64,000 nt of DNA from Methylomarinum vadi (GCF_000733935.1 NZ_JPON01000001.1:3172501-3236500); one strand, 5' to 3'; counted from the stretch's first letter, positions 20,424 to 30,715 are shown. Numbers and translations are program-made. The notes: generated by a model from the sequence alone, not told the origin.

Positions 20424-21217
20424 TTATTGGGCAGGCGTAGCCTTGATCCAGTTAATCTCCATCGCGGTTTGCGGGCCGATGACGCACTGTTCCAGGTTTT
20501 CCGCCATGACCGATCTGTCGGTCAGCAAGGGAATGCGTGCCGCCATGATCTCGGCCTTTTCCTGCGGATAAGCGGCTGCCGCTCCGGATCGGCATAGCCG
20601 TTGGGGAAGACCGGTTCTCCATCGTTGTCGTATTTATCGGTCGCTCCCACCGTATGCAGCAGTTCATGGGCGATGACGATATTGTTCTGAGCTTCCTGGT
20701 TTTCCGACGCGAAGGCATGCACCACCGCTAGGAGCCCTTTGTCCAGCCCCAGCGAATGTTGCAGTTTTTTGCCCTTATGCGCCTCGTGATAATGGGCGAA
20801 GACGCGAATCCGCCGTAAATTGGACTTGTCATCGGGGGTATGGCGATAGGCCCAATAGCGGAATCGAAGCCCCCACCAGATGATTGAAAGGATGTTGCTG
20901 TCCGGCCTGGGGGATGCCGGAGGGTGTTTTCGTAACGTCGGACCTAGCGTCACCCTGAAAGGCGTCGGGGTATTCAATTGATAAAATTCCGCTTCGCTCT
21001 GAAAAAAGCGATCGATATCGCTAAAAACGGCGCTATCCAGCGTTTGGATGTATTGCTCAACCTCCTGGCTATTTTCGCCATTGATCGGAAAAACTACGAC
21101 TTCCAGTGGCTTGATCCAGGTACGGGATTTGATTTTTTGCGTTTTCGCATAAAATGCCACGGCGACGAAAATCAGCAATAATGCACTTATGCGAAATGCC
21201 CGGAACCATCGCATCAT
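20424..21217 (-). pseudogene. HExxH putative metallopeptidase, frameshifted near the 3' end
   Basis: The intact part encodes 215 aa: an N-terminal membrane helix (residues 9-24), a folded region with no family I recognise, and a zinc-peptidase-like motif His184-Glu185-Leu-Leu-His188 followed by GATDKYDNDGEPVFPNGYADPE. After about codon 216 (near 20571) the reading frame goes into unlikely Arg-rich sequence. Shifting one base there restores a natural tail, PLYPQEKAEIMAARIPLL and onward, ending at TAA 20424-20426. The 794-bp span becomes 795 with the missing base, exactly 265 codons. It may be a real lesion or a sequence error. It overlaps the upstream JAMM gene by four bases. Confidence 0.75.
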
Positions 21218-21630
21218 TCGGTCATGGATAGCGTGACTTCTAGGGCTTGTTTGTCGACGATATGGAAACCGCGGATCTCCAATACGCCTTTGGTATTCAG
21301 TGAGATGATTAAATACAAGGCTTCCGGATATTCGGCCATATCGAGATCCGTCGCGGAGGGTTCGGCCGGTGTGCTCGGGTGCGAGTGATAAATGGCAAAC
21401 AGTTCCTCGCCGTTATCCCGCATTTGCTTGAAGGCGGCGATGTGCTGTTTGGCATTCAGTTGAAAACGGCTGGCGGGATTGGAGGCGGTATTCTCGATCG
21501 GATAACAATTGACCGCGATGCCGTCTTTGCCGCCAATCAGCCCGCAGACTTCGGCCCTGGGTGAAATCTGTGCTTGGTGGAGCAATTGCGTGGTTATTTT
21601 TCTCGATAACTGAATTTCTTTCTTGAGCAT
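21214..21630 (-). CDS. JAMM/MPN-domain (Mov34/PAD-1) metalloprotease-like protein
   Basis: A compact 138-aa JAB1/MPN domain. The full metal-binding motif is present: Glu27 in AEVCGLIGG, then His82-x-His84 with Ser92 and Asp95, which fits HxH-x7-S-x2-D. Bacterial relatives cleave small ubiquitin-like sulfur carriers (Mec+ type) or act on RadC-like substrates; no ubiquitin-like gene is next door, so the substrate is unknown. It overlaps the downstream HExxH gene by four bases, so two putative zinc peptidases share an operon. A 151-bp gap with no recognised feature separates it from prmC. Confidence 0.87.
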   Translation of the reverse strand: MLKKEIQLSRKITTQLLHQAQISPRAEVCGLIGGKDGIAVNCYPIENTASNPASRFQLNAKQHIAAFKQMRDNGEELFAIYHSHPSTPAEPSATDLDMAEYPEALYLIISLNTKGVLEIRGFHIVDKQALEVTLSMTE

Positions 21631-21781
21631 GCTAGATCCCGTTCAAATGTTTAAGAAGCATGAAGCAAAGCGGTATTCATCAGGTTCCATGGCGACTGGT
21701 TAATCTTTAACGCAGCCATGATCAGCCCTATCTAGACAGCCGGAGCAGGCCGCGCCGGAGCGACGCATTTGCCATCATTTG

Positions 21782-22633
21782 CTAGTCAGGGCGCCAAATT
21801 CCGCTGGTGACCCTGGGGTTACCGGACAGATCCCGATGCGTTTCGATCTGCTGGTAATGACAGGAAGCAAAAATCTCCTGTACGGCGTGTTGTTGATTAT
21901 AGCCGTGTTCAATCAATAAATGGCCGCCTTTGTTTAAATGCTGCCTGGCTTGTTGGGCCAGCGTTCGGATGTCACGAAGACCTTGTTCCGGGGATATCAA
22001 TGCGTATTCCGGTTCGTGGCGGACGTCGCCTCGCCGTAAATGGGGATCGTCTGCCGCGATATAAGGGGGATTGCTGACGACTAGGTCGAAATCATGCTCG
22101 GCAATGGCCTCGAACCAGTTTGACTCGACAAAGCGAATGTTACGCAATCGATAGCGCTCGGCATTGGCGTGGGCGATTTTCAGGGCGGCTTGGCTGCGGT
22201 CGCTGGCGGTGACTTGCGCCTCCGGCCGTTCCGCGGCCAGAGTAATGGCGATGATGCCCGAACCGGTGCCGAGGTCGATGAGTCTGGCCGGCTGCTTTGG
22301 CGGAATCAATTGCAAACTCAATTCGACCAATAATTCGGTATCGGGCCTGGGGATAAGCACGTCCGGCGTGACCTCGAATTCCCGTGACCAGAATTCCCGC
22401 TTACCGACGATATAAGCGATCGGCAGTCCTTGCCGGCGTTGAGCGAGTAGTTGGCGGAAGGCCTCCCGTTGTGCTTGTGTCGGTATTTTTTCGGGCCAGG
22501 TTCTTAGGTAGGTCCGCGGTTTGTGCAAACAATGGCACAACAAGATTTCGGCATCGAGCAGGGGCGATTCGGAGATGCCCTCGAGGCTGGCGCAAGCATC
22601 CGCCAATAACGACTGTATGTCGGCGTTAGTCAT
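21782..22633 (-). CDS. prmC: Release factor glutamine methyltransferase PrmC
   Basis: A SAM-dependent enzyme that methylates the Gln of the GGQ motif in class I release factors. The 283-aa protein has the helical N-terminal substrate domain, the SAM loop DLGTGSG (residues 120-126), and the catalytic NPPY motif (188-191). It starts inside the last codons of prfA (8-bp overlap), so enzyme and main substrate are made from one transcript, as in E. coli. Confidence 0.97.
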   Translation of the reverse strand: MTNADIQSLLADACASLEGISESPLLDAEILLCHCLHKPRTYLRTWPEKIPTQAQREAFRQLLAQRRQGLPIAYIVGKREFWSREFEVTPDVLIPRPDTELLVELSLQLIPPKQPARLIDLGTGSGIIAITLAAERPEAQVTASDRSQAALKIAHANAERYRLRNIRFVESNWFEAIAEHDFDLVVSNPPYIAADDPHLRRGDVRHEPEYALISPEQGLRDIRTLAQQARQHLNKGGHLLIEHGYNQQHAVQEIFASCHYQQIETHRDLSGNPRVTSGIWRPD

Positions 22634-23711
22634 TGCCCAGTTGGGTCAGCAATTCGGCTTGATGCTCGTGAATCAAGGGTTGGATGACATGTTCCAGGCC
22701 GCCTTGCATGATTTCTTCCAGTTTATATAGCGTCAGGTTGATGCGGTGGTCGGTCATTCGTCCTTGCGGATAGTTGTAGGTGCGGATCCGTTCGGAGCGG
22801 TCGCCGCTGCCGACTTGCAGTTTGCGGTTTTGCGCCTGTTCGGCCTGCTGTTTTTCTTGTTCCGCGACCAACAGGCGCGACTGCAGCAGCGACATCGCGC
22901 GGGCCTTGTTTTTGTGCTGCGAACGCTCGTCCTGGCATTCGACCACGACGCCGGTCGGCAAGTGGGTGATGCGGATGGCCGAGTCCGTGCGGTTGACGTG
23001 CTGGCCGCCGGCACCGGAGGCACGGAATGTGTCGATGCGTAAATCGGCGGGGTTGATCTCGAATTCGTCGATACTGTCGACTTCCGGCATCACCGCGACG
23101 GTGCAGGCGGAGGTGTGCACGCGGCCCTGCGATTCGGTTTCAGGTACCCTTTGCACGCGGTGGGCGCCGGATTCGAATTTCAATTGCGAATACACGTTTT
23201 GTCCGCTTACGCGCATGATAATTTCTTTATAGCCGCCATGTTCGCCGCGGTTTTCCGAGATGATTTCGATTTGCCAGCCTTGTTTTTCGGCATAGCGTTG
23301 ATACATTTTGGCCAGATCGCCGGAAAAAATCGCCGCCTCGTCGCCGCCGGTGCCGGCCCGTATTTCCAAAAAGATGTTGCGGGTATCGTTAGGGTCTTTA
23401 GGCAGTAACAAGATCTGTAACTGTTGTTCCAGTTCTTCTTGGCGCCGTTCGGTCTGCTCTATCTCCTCTTTGGCCATTTCCCGCAGTTCCGGGTCGGAAT
23501 CCTTGGCCATTTCCCGGGCGGCAGCCAGATTATCCTCGTTGGCCTGGTATTTTTTATAGCAATTGACCAATGGGTCCAATTGCGCATATTCCTGGCTCAA
23601 TGAGCGAAATTTATTTTGCTCGGCTTGGATTTCGGGTTGCGACAGCAATGCCGAGATTTCTTCGAAGCGTTCGCTTAAATTGTCCAGTTTGACTTGTATT
23701 GAGGGTTTCAT
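22626..23711 (-). CDS. prfA: Peptide chain release factor 1
   Basis: Reads UAA and UAG stop codons and triggers peptide release. The length of 361 aa is typical of RF1 (360 in E. coli). The catalytic GGQ is at 235-237 in [16 protein letters not shown]. The codon-recognition tripeptide region reads PET (190-192), where E. coli RF1 has PAT; this is not the SPF of RF2, so assignment as RF1 is secure. It starts 8 bp after hemA and overlaps prmC. Confidence 0.98.
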   Translation of the reverse strand: MKPSIQVKLDNLSERFEEISALLSQPEIQAEQNKFRSLSQEYAQLDPLVNCYKKYQANEDNLAAAREMAKDSDPELREMAKEEIEQTERRQEELEQQLQILLLPKDPNDTRNIFLEIRAGTGGDEAAIFSGDLAKMYQRYAEKQGWQIEIISENRGEHGGYKEIIMRVSGQNVYSQLKFESGAHRVQRVPETESQGRVHTSACTVAVMPEVDSIDEFEINPADLRIDTFRASGAGGQHVNRTDSAIRITHLPTGVVVECQDERSQHKNKARAMSLLQSRLLVAEQEKQQAEQAQNRKLQVGSGDRSERIRTYNYPQGRMTDHRINLTLYKLEEIMQGGLEHVIQPLIHEHQAELLTQLGND

Positions 23712-23719
23712 CGAAAGTT

Positions 23720-24967
23720 TTACAATTTGAACAGTTCTCGTGCCGCGGCAATCAGATCCGGCCTTTCGTTGGCGCCGGCCTCGCGTAATTGCGCGCTCGG
23801 AGTATGGATCAGTTTATTGGTCAGCGTATGAGCCAGCCGGGTCAGCGTCTCCTCGGGTGAGGCGCCGTTGCGCAATTGCGCCAGGGCCCTTTGCAATACC
23901 TCGTCCCGTGCCAATTCCGCCTGGCTACGGTAATCGCGGATGGTCGACTGGGCGCCTTGCGAGCGCATCCAGGCGAGAAAATGCTCGACTTCGGTGTCGA
24001 TGATTTCTTCCGCCTGTTCGGCCGCCCGCCGCCGCGAGTCCATGTTTTCATTGATGGTGTTTTGTAAATCGTCGACGGTATAGAGATACACGTCGCGTAA
24101 TTGTTCGACCTCGGCTTCGATATCGCGGGGGACCGCCAAGTCGACCATGAACATCGGCTTGTGTTTGCGTTTTTTGATGGCGCTTTCCACCCGGCCTTTG
24201 CCCAGAATCGGCAATTGGCTGGCGGTGGACGAGACGACGATGTCGGCTTCGGCCAGATGAGAAGGCAATTCCGACAGGGCGATGGCATAGCCGTCAAATT
24301 GGCTGGCCAGGGTATGGGCCTTGTCGAAAGTGCGATTGGCGATGATGATGCGGCCGATACCGTGTTGATGCAGGTGGCGGGCGGTCAGTTCGATCGTTTC
24401 GCCGGCGCCGATCAATAATGCGGTTTGCTCGCTGAGCTTGTCGAAAATTTGCTGGGCCAATTGCACGGCGGCAAAGGCCACGGAAACTGGGCTGGAGCCT
24501 ATCGCGGTGTCGGTGCGGACTTTCTTGGCAGCGGAAAAGGTATGCTGAAACAACTTACTCAGGTTTTTGCCTAAGGTGCCGGCTTCGTGAGCGGCTTGAT
24601 AGGCGTTTTTCATTTGCCCCAGGATTTGCGGCTCCCCTAGCACCATCGAGTCGAGGCCGCAAGCGACTCGAAACATGTGGCGGATGGATTGGCTGTCCTT
24701 ATGGCGATATAAGTAGGGGATGAAACCGTTGGGCTCGATATTCTTGTTGCCGGCAATCCATTTGATAAGATTGTCTTGATTATCTGCTTCCGAATAATAA
24801 TAGAATTCGGTGCGATTGCAGGTGGATAAAATGGCCGCTTCGGTTATGTCTAGCTGCTTGCGAAGGCTTTGTAGCGCGCTATGCAAGACTTCGGCAGGGA
24901 AGGCTAGTCGTTCGCGGATAGCGACCGGAGCCGAATTGTGATTAATCCCTACAGCAAGAAATGTCAT
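23720..24967 (-). CDS. hemA: Glutamyl-tRNA reductase
   Basis: First enzyme of C5-pathway tetrapyrrole synthesis: reduces glutamyl-tRNA to glutamate-1-semialdehyde with NADPH. The 415-aa form begins [15 protein letters not shown]. The catalytic Cys50 lies in [13 protein letters not shown], and the NADPH-binding fold follows near [13 protein letters not shown] longer frame could start at TTG 25030, but those bases form a promoter and the extra residues match nothing, so ATG 24967 is chosen. It leads hemA-prfA-prmC. Confidence 0.97.
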   Translation of the reverse strand: MTFLAVGINHNSAPVAIRERLAFPAEVLHSALQSLRKQLDITEAAILSTCNRTEFYYYSEADNQDNLIKWIAGNKNIEPNGFIPYLYRHKDSQSIRHMFRVACGLDSMVLGEPQILGQMKNAYQAAHEAGTLGKNLSKLFQHTFSAAKKVRTDTAIGSSPVSVAFAAVQLAQQIFDKLSEQTALLIGAGETIELTARHLHQHGIGRIIIANRTFDKAHTLASQFDGYAIALSELPSHLAEADIVVSSTASQLPILGKGRVESAIKKRKHKPMFMVDLAVPRDIEAEVEQLRDVYLYTVDDLQNTINENMDSRRRAAEQAEEIIDTEVEHFLAWMRSQGAQSTIRDYRSQAELARDEVLQRALAQLRNGASPEETLTRLAHTLTNKLIHTPSAQLREAGANERPDLIAAARELFKL

Positions 24968-25001
24968 TGAGCGTGAAACAACCGTATAATAAAAACCGCA
25001 T

Positions 25002-25030
25002 ATTCTAAGGAATATAACGACTTTGTCCAA
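25002..25030 (-). promoter_or_regulatory. hemA promoter, sigma-70 type
   Basis: On the minus strand TTGGAC (25030-25025) and TAGAAT (25007-25002) are separated by exactly 17 bases. The predicted start would be near 24995, giving a leader of about 28 nt before the hemA ATG. Seen in sequence; activity is inferred. Confidence 0.7.
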
Positions 25031-25113
25031 ATGGAATCAATCACCAGTCTGAAACCATGCGTTTTTCTGCTACTCTATAGCAGTTATATTTCAATACCTA
25101 ATGGTCTGTATCA

Positions 25114-26856
25114 ATGAATAGATGGATAGAAATAATACTAGTCTGCGCAATGCTCGCCGGCTGTGCGAGTTCTTCTGAAAAGCCTATTGAACATGACACG
25201 CAAGCGCCAGACGAAAAACAGACCGTTGCGTCACTCGAGGAAAACGAACCCGAAACCGAAACCTTTATCGAGCCTAAAGTGTTGTATCTGTTGCTGGCGG
25301 CCGAGTTGGCCGGGCAGCGCCATCAATATGAGGTTGCGTTGGATGGTTATTTGCAGGCGGCGAAACTGGTAGATGACCCGCGTATTGCCGAGCGAGCGGC
25401 AAAAATCGGGTTATTTTTAAAAGATGCGCGACACACGAGGGAGGCCGTCAAACTATGGTTGGAACGAGAGCCGGACAATTTGGCCGCCAGAAAACTCGCT
25501 GTGTTGGCGGCCTTGCAAAATGGCGATAAGGATAAGGCGGTGGAGCATCTCAATGCGGTGTTGCGCTTGGATCCGGCCGGTTTCGAGGCGACCTTGGTGG
25601 AGATGAATAAAGTGATGGCAAAAAATGGAAGGGATGCCTTTGCCTATGAGGTGTTGGATGAATTGGCGCGGCAGCATCCCGATCAAGCCAGTATCTTCTT
25701 TGTACAGGCCTTGCTGGCTTCGCATATGCGGCAGAATGACTTAGCCCTGGAAAAAAACACTAAGGCATTGGAATTACAGCCGGACTGGGGGAAAGCATTG
25801 GTTTTACAAGCCCAGTTGTATGGCAGGGCGGGAGATTTGAAGGCGGCGAGAGAGTATCTGGAAAAAGCGTTGCGGCAATCGCCTGGCGACGACAAGATAA
25901 GAAAAATGCTGGCTCAGGTGTTGCTTGATACCGAGGCATACGATGATGCCGTGGAATTATACCAAGAAGTGTTGGAGGATAAGCCGGATGACGGTGAAAG
26001 CCGCTTCGCCATCGCCTTGATTTATTTGCAGCAAAAAGAATTGGGGCGGGCCGAAAAATATTTGCGAGAGCTGTTGCATGACCCTGTTTGGGAAGCGCAG
26101 GCCAGTTTCTACCTGGGGCGCATCGAATACAATCGAGAACATTATGCCAAGGCCTTGGCCTGGTTTGATAAGGTCACGCAAGGGCCCATGGTTTTCGATG
26201 CGAAAATGGCGGCCGTGTCGTTGTTATTGGGGCAAAAGCGTTTTGCCGAGGCGGCCGAACGCATTGCCGCGATGGAGAGGGATTATCCTCAGCAACACCT
26301 TCGGATATTGCTGGTCAAGGCCGAGATGTACAACGAGACCGGAGAGCATCGGAAAGCGTTCGATCTGTTGACCGACGCTTTGCGGAGCCACCCCGATAGC
26401 AGGGATTTGCTATATACCAGAGCGCTGGTTGCCGAACGCATCGATCGCCTGGACGTGTTGGAAAGCGATTTATTGAAAATTTTGGCGAAGAATCCCGATG
26501 ATGTCGGCGCGCTGAATGCCTTGGGCTATACTCTCGTCGACCGAACCGAACGCTACCAGGAGGCGGAGGCTTATTTGCAAAAAGCATTGCAATTGCAGCC
26601 AGACGAGGCGGTGATTATCGATAGTTATGGTTGGTTGCAATACAAACTCGGCAATACCGAAGCGGCGTTGAAATATTTGCGGCAGGCCTACGATAAACAG
26701 CCGGAAAACGAAATCGCGGCGCATCTGGCCGAAGTGCTGTGGGTAACAGGCGAACGCGGCGTAGCCAGGCGCATGATTGAGAAAGCATTGCAAAAATCGC
26801 CCGATGATCGTTATCTGCTGGAGTTTAAAAAACGCTTTTTACAGGGTAAGGAATGA
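25114..26856 (+). CDS. TPR-repeat lipoprotein
   Basis: A 580-aa protein with a lipoprotein signal (lipobox LAGC, Cys17) and tetratricopeptide repeats from about residue 50 to the end. Examples are the repeat units ending in alanine/tyrosine/leucine patterns near ALDGYLQAAKLVDDPRIAERA and EAYLQKALQLQPDEAVIIDSY. Such lipoproteins serve as protein-interaction scaffolds in the outer membrane or periplasm. This one sits directly upstream of lolB (4-bp overlap), an arrangement I recall from other non-enteric gammaproteobacteria. It might help envelope assembly, but that is only context. Divergent from hemA across 146 bp. Confidence 0.85.
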   Translation: MNRWIEIILVCAMLAGCASSSEKPIEHDTQAPDEKQTVASLEENEPETETFIEPKVLYLLLAAELAGQRHQYEVALDGYLQAAKLVDDPRIAERAAKIGLFLKDARHTREAVKLWLEREPDNLAARKLAVLAALQNGDKDKAVEHLNAVLRLDPAGFEATLVEMNKVMAKNGRDAFAYEVLDELARQHPDQASIFFVQALLASHMRQNDLALEKNTKALELQPDWGKALVLQAQLYGRAGDLKAAREYLEKALRQSPGDDKIRKMLAQVLLDTEAYDDAVELYQEVLEDKPDDGESRFAIALIYLQQKELGRAEKYLRELLHDPVWEAQASFYLGRIEYNREHYAKALAWFDKVTQGPMVFDAKMAAVSLLLGQKRFAEAAERIAAMERDYPQQHLRILLVKAEMYNETGEHRKAFDLLTDALRSHPDSRDLLYTRALVAERIDRLDVLESDLLKILAKNPDDVGALNALGYTLVDRTERYQEAEAYLQKALQLQPDEAVIIDSYGWLQYKLGNTEAALKYLRQAYDKQPENEIAAHLAEVLWVTGERGVARRMIEKALQKSPDDRYLLEFKKRFLQGKE

Positions 26857-27419
26857 AGTTTGGCGCGGTTTGCCTGATTGTTGTCGCTATTTCATTGGTG
26901 GGGTGCGCCCGGCAGCCGGTGACGTCCGTGCAGGCATACCGTATGCAGAAAATGGAACATTGGTATGGGCAGACCCACTGGCAAATCGATGGCAGGCTGG
27001 GCGTCGTGACTGAACGTGACTCGTTTTCCGGTAGCATCAACTGGAGGCATGAGCCGGGTCGAGACCTGATCAATATGGCCGGGCCTCTGGGGCAAGGGCG
27101 GATTTCGTTGGACGTGACCGATGGGCGGGTGGTGGTCAATGATGGCGAACAGGTCCGGGTTTACCGGGATTCGGTGGATCAATTGCTGCTAAGGCAATGG
27201 GGGGTCGATGTGCCGGTTCAGGCGTTGCGATTCTGGCTGCTCGGATTGGCGCAGCCCAGGGTCGATTATCAGGAAAGTGAATTGGGTTTCAGGCAACATG
27301 GTTGGCGGGTGGTCTTTCGCCAGTTGCAAGAGGTGGATGGCGGCTGGCTCCCGCGGAAAATCAGCATGGAAAAAAACAATAACAAGCTTAAGTTAATCGT
27401 GGATCGTTGGGAAATATAG
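26853..27419 (+). CDS. lolB: Outer-membrane lipoprotein insertase LolB
   Basis: LolB receives lipoproteins from periplasmic LolA and places them in the outer membrane. The 188-aa protein has its own lipobox (LVGC, Cys18), an open beta-barrel with WQIDGRLGVVTERDSFSGSINW, and the hydrophobic-groove elements LLRQWGVDVPVQALRFWLLG. It is followed at once by ispE, the standard lolB-ispE-prs order. The start ATG overlaps the TPR gene stop (ATGA). Confidence 0.94.
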   Translation: MKFGAVCLIVVAISLVGCARQPVTSVQAYRMQKMEHWYGQTHWQIDGRLGVVTERDSFSGSINWRHEPGRDLINMAGPLGQGRISLDVTDGRVVVNDGEQVRVYRDSVDQLLLRQWGVDVPVQALRFWLLGLAQPRVDYQESELGFRQHGWRVVFRQLQEVDGGWLPRKISMEKNNNKLKLIVDRWEI

Positions 27420-28291
27420 TGGCAGAAGAGGGTGTAATAGATAACGTGTGGGACCAAAAATGGCCGGCGCCGGCCAAGTTGAATTTGATGCTGAGGATTA
27501 CCGGACGCCGTCAGGATGGTTACCATTTGCTGCAAACCGTTTTTCAGATGTTGGATTGGTGCGATTGGCTGACTTTTCATCCACTTGAAGAAGACAGGGT
27601 CTGTTTGCGGAAAGCAATTCCTGGGGTTGATGAACAGGACGATTTGACCGTTCGCGCCGCCAAGCTGTTGAAGGAGGTGGCCGGGTGCCGGCGCGGTGTC
27701 TGCATCGAGGTGGAAAAAAATCTGCCCATGGGAGGCGGTCTTGGTGGCGGCAGTTCCGATGCCGCTACCACCCTGGTCGTGTTGAATAAATTGTGGGGCT
27801 TGGGGCTAACAGTCGATGAGTTGATGGAGATGGGTTTGCGGTTGGGGGCCGACGTGCCGGTGTTCGTCTTCGGGTGCGCCGCCTGGGGAGAAGGCGTTGG
27901 CGAGGAATTAAAGGAAATTGTCTTGCCGGAACAATGGGTTGTGATCATAAAGCCGGACGTGCATGTCGATACGGGTAAAATTTTTCAACATAAAGATTTG
28001 ACAAGGGACAGTAATTCCATCACAATAGCCGACTTTCTTGCAGGGGATCAGGTGAATGATTGTCTTCCTGTTGTCCGCAAGCTATATCAGTCTGTAGAAG
28101 ATGCATTGTTAGCCTTGTCCGGTTTCTCTGAGGCGAGGTTGACTGGCACGGGCGCCTGTGTTTTTGCGCAGTTTTCCTCGGAGCAAGAGGCGAGGGATGC
28201 GGCGAAAAAATTGCAGGCTGACGAATGGCGGGTTTATTTGGCTAAGGGGTTGAATAAGTCGCCATTATATCAGAAGCTTGATCTATTTTAG
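27419..28291 (+). CDS. ispE: 4-diphosphocytidyl-2-C-methyl-D-erythritol kinase
   Basis: A GHMP kinase that phosphorylates CDP-methylerythritol in the non-mevalonate isoprenoid pathway. Clear motifs are PAPAKLNLMLRITGRRQDGYH at the N-terminus (in parts: AKLNLMLRI and GRRQDGYH), the ATP loop PMGGGLGGGSSDAATTL, and the C-terminal LTGTGACVFAQF. Start is uncertain: TTG 27407, GTG 27419 and GTG 27446 are in frame. GTG 27419 overlaps the lolB stop by one base (TAGTG) and is preferred; GTG 27446 gives the start closest to the conserved domain. Confidence 0.94.
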   Translation: MAEEGVIDNVWDQKWPAPAKLNLMLRITGRRQDGYHLLQTVFQMLDWCDWLTFHPLEEDRVCLRKAIPGVDEQDDLTVRAAKLLKEVAGCRRGVCIEVEKNLPMGGGLGGGSSDAATTLVVLNKLWGLGLTVDELMEMGLRLGADVPVFVFGCAAWGEGVGEELKEIVLPEQWVVIIKPDVHVDTGKIFQHKDLTRDSNSITIADFLAGDQVNDCLPVVRKLYQSVEDALLALSGFSEARLTGTGACVFAQFSSEQEARDAAKKLQADEWRVYLAKGLNKSPLYQKLDLF

Positions 28292-28308
28292 AGGCTGAGT
28301 TCAATTTT

Positions 28309-28383
28309 TGGGCTGTCGCCAAGCGGTAAGGCACGGGGTTTTGATCCCCGCATACCCAGGTTCGAATCCTGGCAGCCCAGCCA
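28309..28383 (+). tRNA. tRNA-Gln (TTG)
   Basis: 75 nt with acceptor TGGGCTG/CAGCCCA and anticodon TTG between CGGGG and CCCCG. CCA is encoded. It lies between ispE and prs, a frequently conserved position in gammaproteobacteria. Confidence 0.97.
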
Positions 28384-28420
28384 TTTTGTCTCCATGAATA
28401 ATCTCTTTGGGAGTCCTTGA

Positions 28421-29374
28421 ATGAGTGATGCCTCGATGATGGTATTCTCAGGTAATGCCAACAAGGCGTTGTCTGAAGGTATTGTCAGGAAGCTGAATAT
28501 GCGCCTTGGAATGGCGACGGTGGCTCGCTTTAGTGATGGAGAAATATTCGTTGAGATCGAGGAAAATGTGCGGGGGAAGGATGTTTTTGTTATCCAGCCG
28601 ACATGCTCGCCAACGAATGAAAATTTAATGGAAATGCTGGTGATGATCGATGCGTTAAAGAGAGCGTCGGCATCCCGTATTACGGCGGTAATTCCGTATT
28701 ATGGCTACGCCAGGCAAGACCGTAGGTCGAGGTCCGCAAGGGTGCCGATCACGGCCAGGCTGGTGGCGGATATGATCGATAATGCCGGGGCCGACCGGGT
28801 TTTGACGGTTGACTTGCATGCCGATCAGATTCAGGGGTTTTTTGCGATACCCGTTGATAATGTTTATGCGTCGCCCATTTTATTGGGTGATGTGTGGCGG
28901 CAAAAATATGAGAATCTGATGGTTGTGTCGCCCGATGTGGGTGGTGTAGTCAGGGCTAGGGCGTTGGCAAAGCGCTTGGATGATGCGGATTTGGCCATTA
29001 TCGATAAGCGGCGGCCGCGAGCAAATGTTTCGGAGATCATGCATATCATCGGGGATGTTGAAGGGCGTACCTGTGTTATGATTGATGACTTGGTGGATAC
29101 GGCTGGAACCTTGTGTCATGCAGCGCATGCTTTGAAGCAGCATGGTGCGCTAAGGGTGGTAGCTTATTGTACGCATCCGGTTTTGTCGGGGTCTGCGGCT
29201 GAGAATGTCAGGAATTCGGTATTGGATGAGCTGGTTGTGACCGATACCATTCCTTTGACCGAGGAATTGCAGCAAATCGGCAAAATTAGGCAATTGAGTG
29301 TGGCTGAGATGCTGGCTGAAACGATTAGGCGGATTGCGGTAGGTGAGTCTGTCAGTTCGTTGTATGTTGATTAA
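28421..29374 (+). CDS. prs: Ribose-phosphate pyrophosphokinase
   Basis: Makes PRPP from ribose 5-phosphate and ATP for nucleotide, His and Trp synthesis. The 317-aa protein is near the E. coli length (315). The flexible loop [17 protein letters not shown], the ATP-binding residues around [19 protein letters not shown], and the PRPP-binding loop [11 protein letters not shown] (near residue 223) are intact. Probably cotranscribed with the upstream tRNA-Gln. Confidence 0.98.
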   Translation: MSDASMMVFSGNANKALSEGIVRKLNMRLGMATVARFSDGEIFVEIEENVRGKDVFVIQPTCSPTNENLMEMLVMIDALKRASASRITAVIPYYGYARQDRRSRSARVPITARLVADMIDNAGADRVLTVDLHADQIQGFFAIPVDNVYASPILLGDVWRQKYENLMVVSPDVGGVVRARALAKRLDDADLAIIDKRRPRANVSEIMHIIGDVEGRTCVMIDDLVDTAGTLCHAAHALKQHGALRVVAYCTHPVLSGSAAENVRNSVLDELVVTDTIPLTEELQQIGKIRQLSVAEMLAETIRRIAVGESVSSLYVD

Positions 29375-29423
29375 TAAAATAAATATTAAGTGAAGCTTGT
29401 AAAAGCAAGCCTTGGAGAAAAAG

Positions 29424-30047
29424 ATGTCTAACGTATTTGAATTTGTCGCAGAAACTCGCGATATGTCAGGTAAAAGCGCAGCAAAAGCGGCTCGCCGTGA
29501 AGGTAAGGTGCCTGCGGTGATATACGGTGGAAATGGAGCTCCTGAAATGCTGGTTCTCGAGCATAATGAGGTCGTTAAGCATCTTGAGCATGAGGCAGTA
29601 TATTCGCATATTCTCGATGTGAAGGTTGATGGTAAGACGCAAAAGGCCTTGTTGAAGGATGTGCAGCGTCATCCGGCCAAGCCGCAAGTTCTGCACGTGG
29701 ATTTTATGCGTGTCGATGAATCGCATAAGGTGAAAATGCATGTGCCGTTGCATTTCATCAATGAAGATGTTTGTGCCGGCGTCAAATTGGGCGGTGTCGT
29801 GACTCATGCCATGGTGGATGTGGAGGTTGCGTGCATGCCTTCCGCGTTGCCCGAGTATTTGGAAGTAGATTTGGCCGGAGTAGGCTTGGGAGATGTCGTG
29901 CATCTTTCTGATATTGCGCTGCCTGCTGGCGTGGAAATTCCGCAATTATCTCATGGTGAGGACCATGACCATCCGGTTGCTCAGGTCATGAAGACGCGTG
30001 GACCTTCATCGGAAGAGTCTGAGGCGGAAGAAGAGTCGGCTGAATAG
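29424..30047 (+). CDS. rplY: 50S ribosomal protein L25/general stress protein Ctc
   Basis: Binds 5S rRNA in the central protuberance. At 207 aa it is the long CTC-type form: an N-terminal 5S-binding domain (KSAAKAARREGKVPAVIYGG) followed by a C-terminal beta domain and an acidic tail (SSEESEAEEESAE). E. coli has only the short first domain. ATG 29424 follows a GGAG ribosome site; TTG 29412 in frame is rejected. A small hairpin (29395-29410) lies just before that site and could influence initiation. Confidence 0.96.
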   Translation: MSNVFEFVAETRDMSGKSAAKAARREGKVPAVIYGGNGAPEMLVLEHNEVVKHLEHEAVYSHILDVKVDGKTQKALLKDVQRHPAKPQVLHVDFMRVDESHKVKMHVPLHFINEDVCAGVKLGGVVTHAMVDVEVACMPSALPEYLEVDLAGVGLGDVVHLSDIALPAGVEIPQLSHGEDHDHPVAQVMKTRGPSSEESEAEEESAE

Positions 30048-30052
30048 CGGCA

Positions 30053-30619
30053 ATGATAAAGTTGATCGTTGGCCTGGGTAATCCGGGGCGACAATATGAA
30101 AAAACCCGGCATAACGCCGGGTTTTTGTTTTTGGAGCGGCTGGTCTCCGGTCTTGGGGGGGCTTGGCTTGAAGATGCTCGTTTTCAAGGGTTGCTCGCTG
30201 AAGTTTATATTGGCGGGCGTAAGGTATTGTTGCTAAAGCCGCAAACCTACATGAATAAAAGTGGAGAGGCGGTTGGCAAGATTGCCCGGTACTACAAATT
30301 GGATCCGCAAGAAATACTTGTTGTGCATGATGAGTTGGATTTTGATGAAGGGGTCGTCAGGATTAAAAAAGGTGGGGGGCATGCGGGGCATAATGGTTTG
30401 CGTGATATTATCGCGCATCTTGGAAGCAAGGAATTTTTGCGTCTAAGGGTGGGTATAGGTAGGCCGACTGTAGGTGTGCCGGTTGCCAATTATGTGTTGT
30501 CTAGGCCGGCGGCTGAAGAGATGGCTCGAATTGAAGGGAGCTTTGATAAGATAGAGAGTGTGATTGAGAAAATAATCGCGGCCGATGTTACGCAAGTGGC
30601 GAATTTATTGCACGGTTAA
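30053..30619 (+). CDS. pth: Peptidyl-tRNA hydrolase
   Basis: Releases peptides from prematurely dropped peptidyl-tRNA. The 188-aa protein has the expected Asn10 and His20 in VGLGNPGRQYEKTRHNAGF, QTYMNKSGEAVG, and the HDELD catalytic Asp. The start is 5 bp after rplY, so the two are cotranscribed, as in most bacteria. About 140 bp downstream hold only the tRNA promoter. Confidence 0.97.
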   Translation: MIKLIVGLGNPGRQYEKTRHNAGFLFLERLVSGLGGAWLEDARFQGLLAEVYIGGRKVLLLKPQTYMNKSGEAVGKIARYYKLDPQEILVVHDELDFDEGVVRIKKGGGHAGHNGLRDIIAHLGSKEFLRLRVGIGRPTVGVPVANYVLSRPAAEEMARIEGSFDKIESVIEKIIAADVTQVANLLHG

Positions 30620-30715
30620 AAATTTTTCTGCAAAAAGCTTGTCTTCGTTTGGGTTGTTTTGTATTATTAGCGGCTCTTTAGAGAATGCGGTAGCAGAAAA
30701 AAGAAAAATAAAAAG

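Noticed and set aside
24968-25030. A TTG start extending hemA by 21 residues
   Set aside because: Those bases contain the hemA promoter and the extra residues do not match the family.
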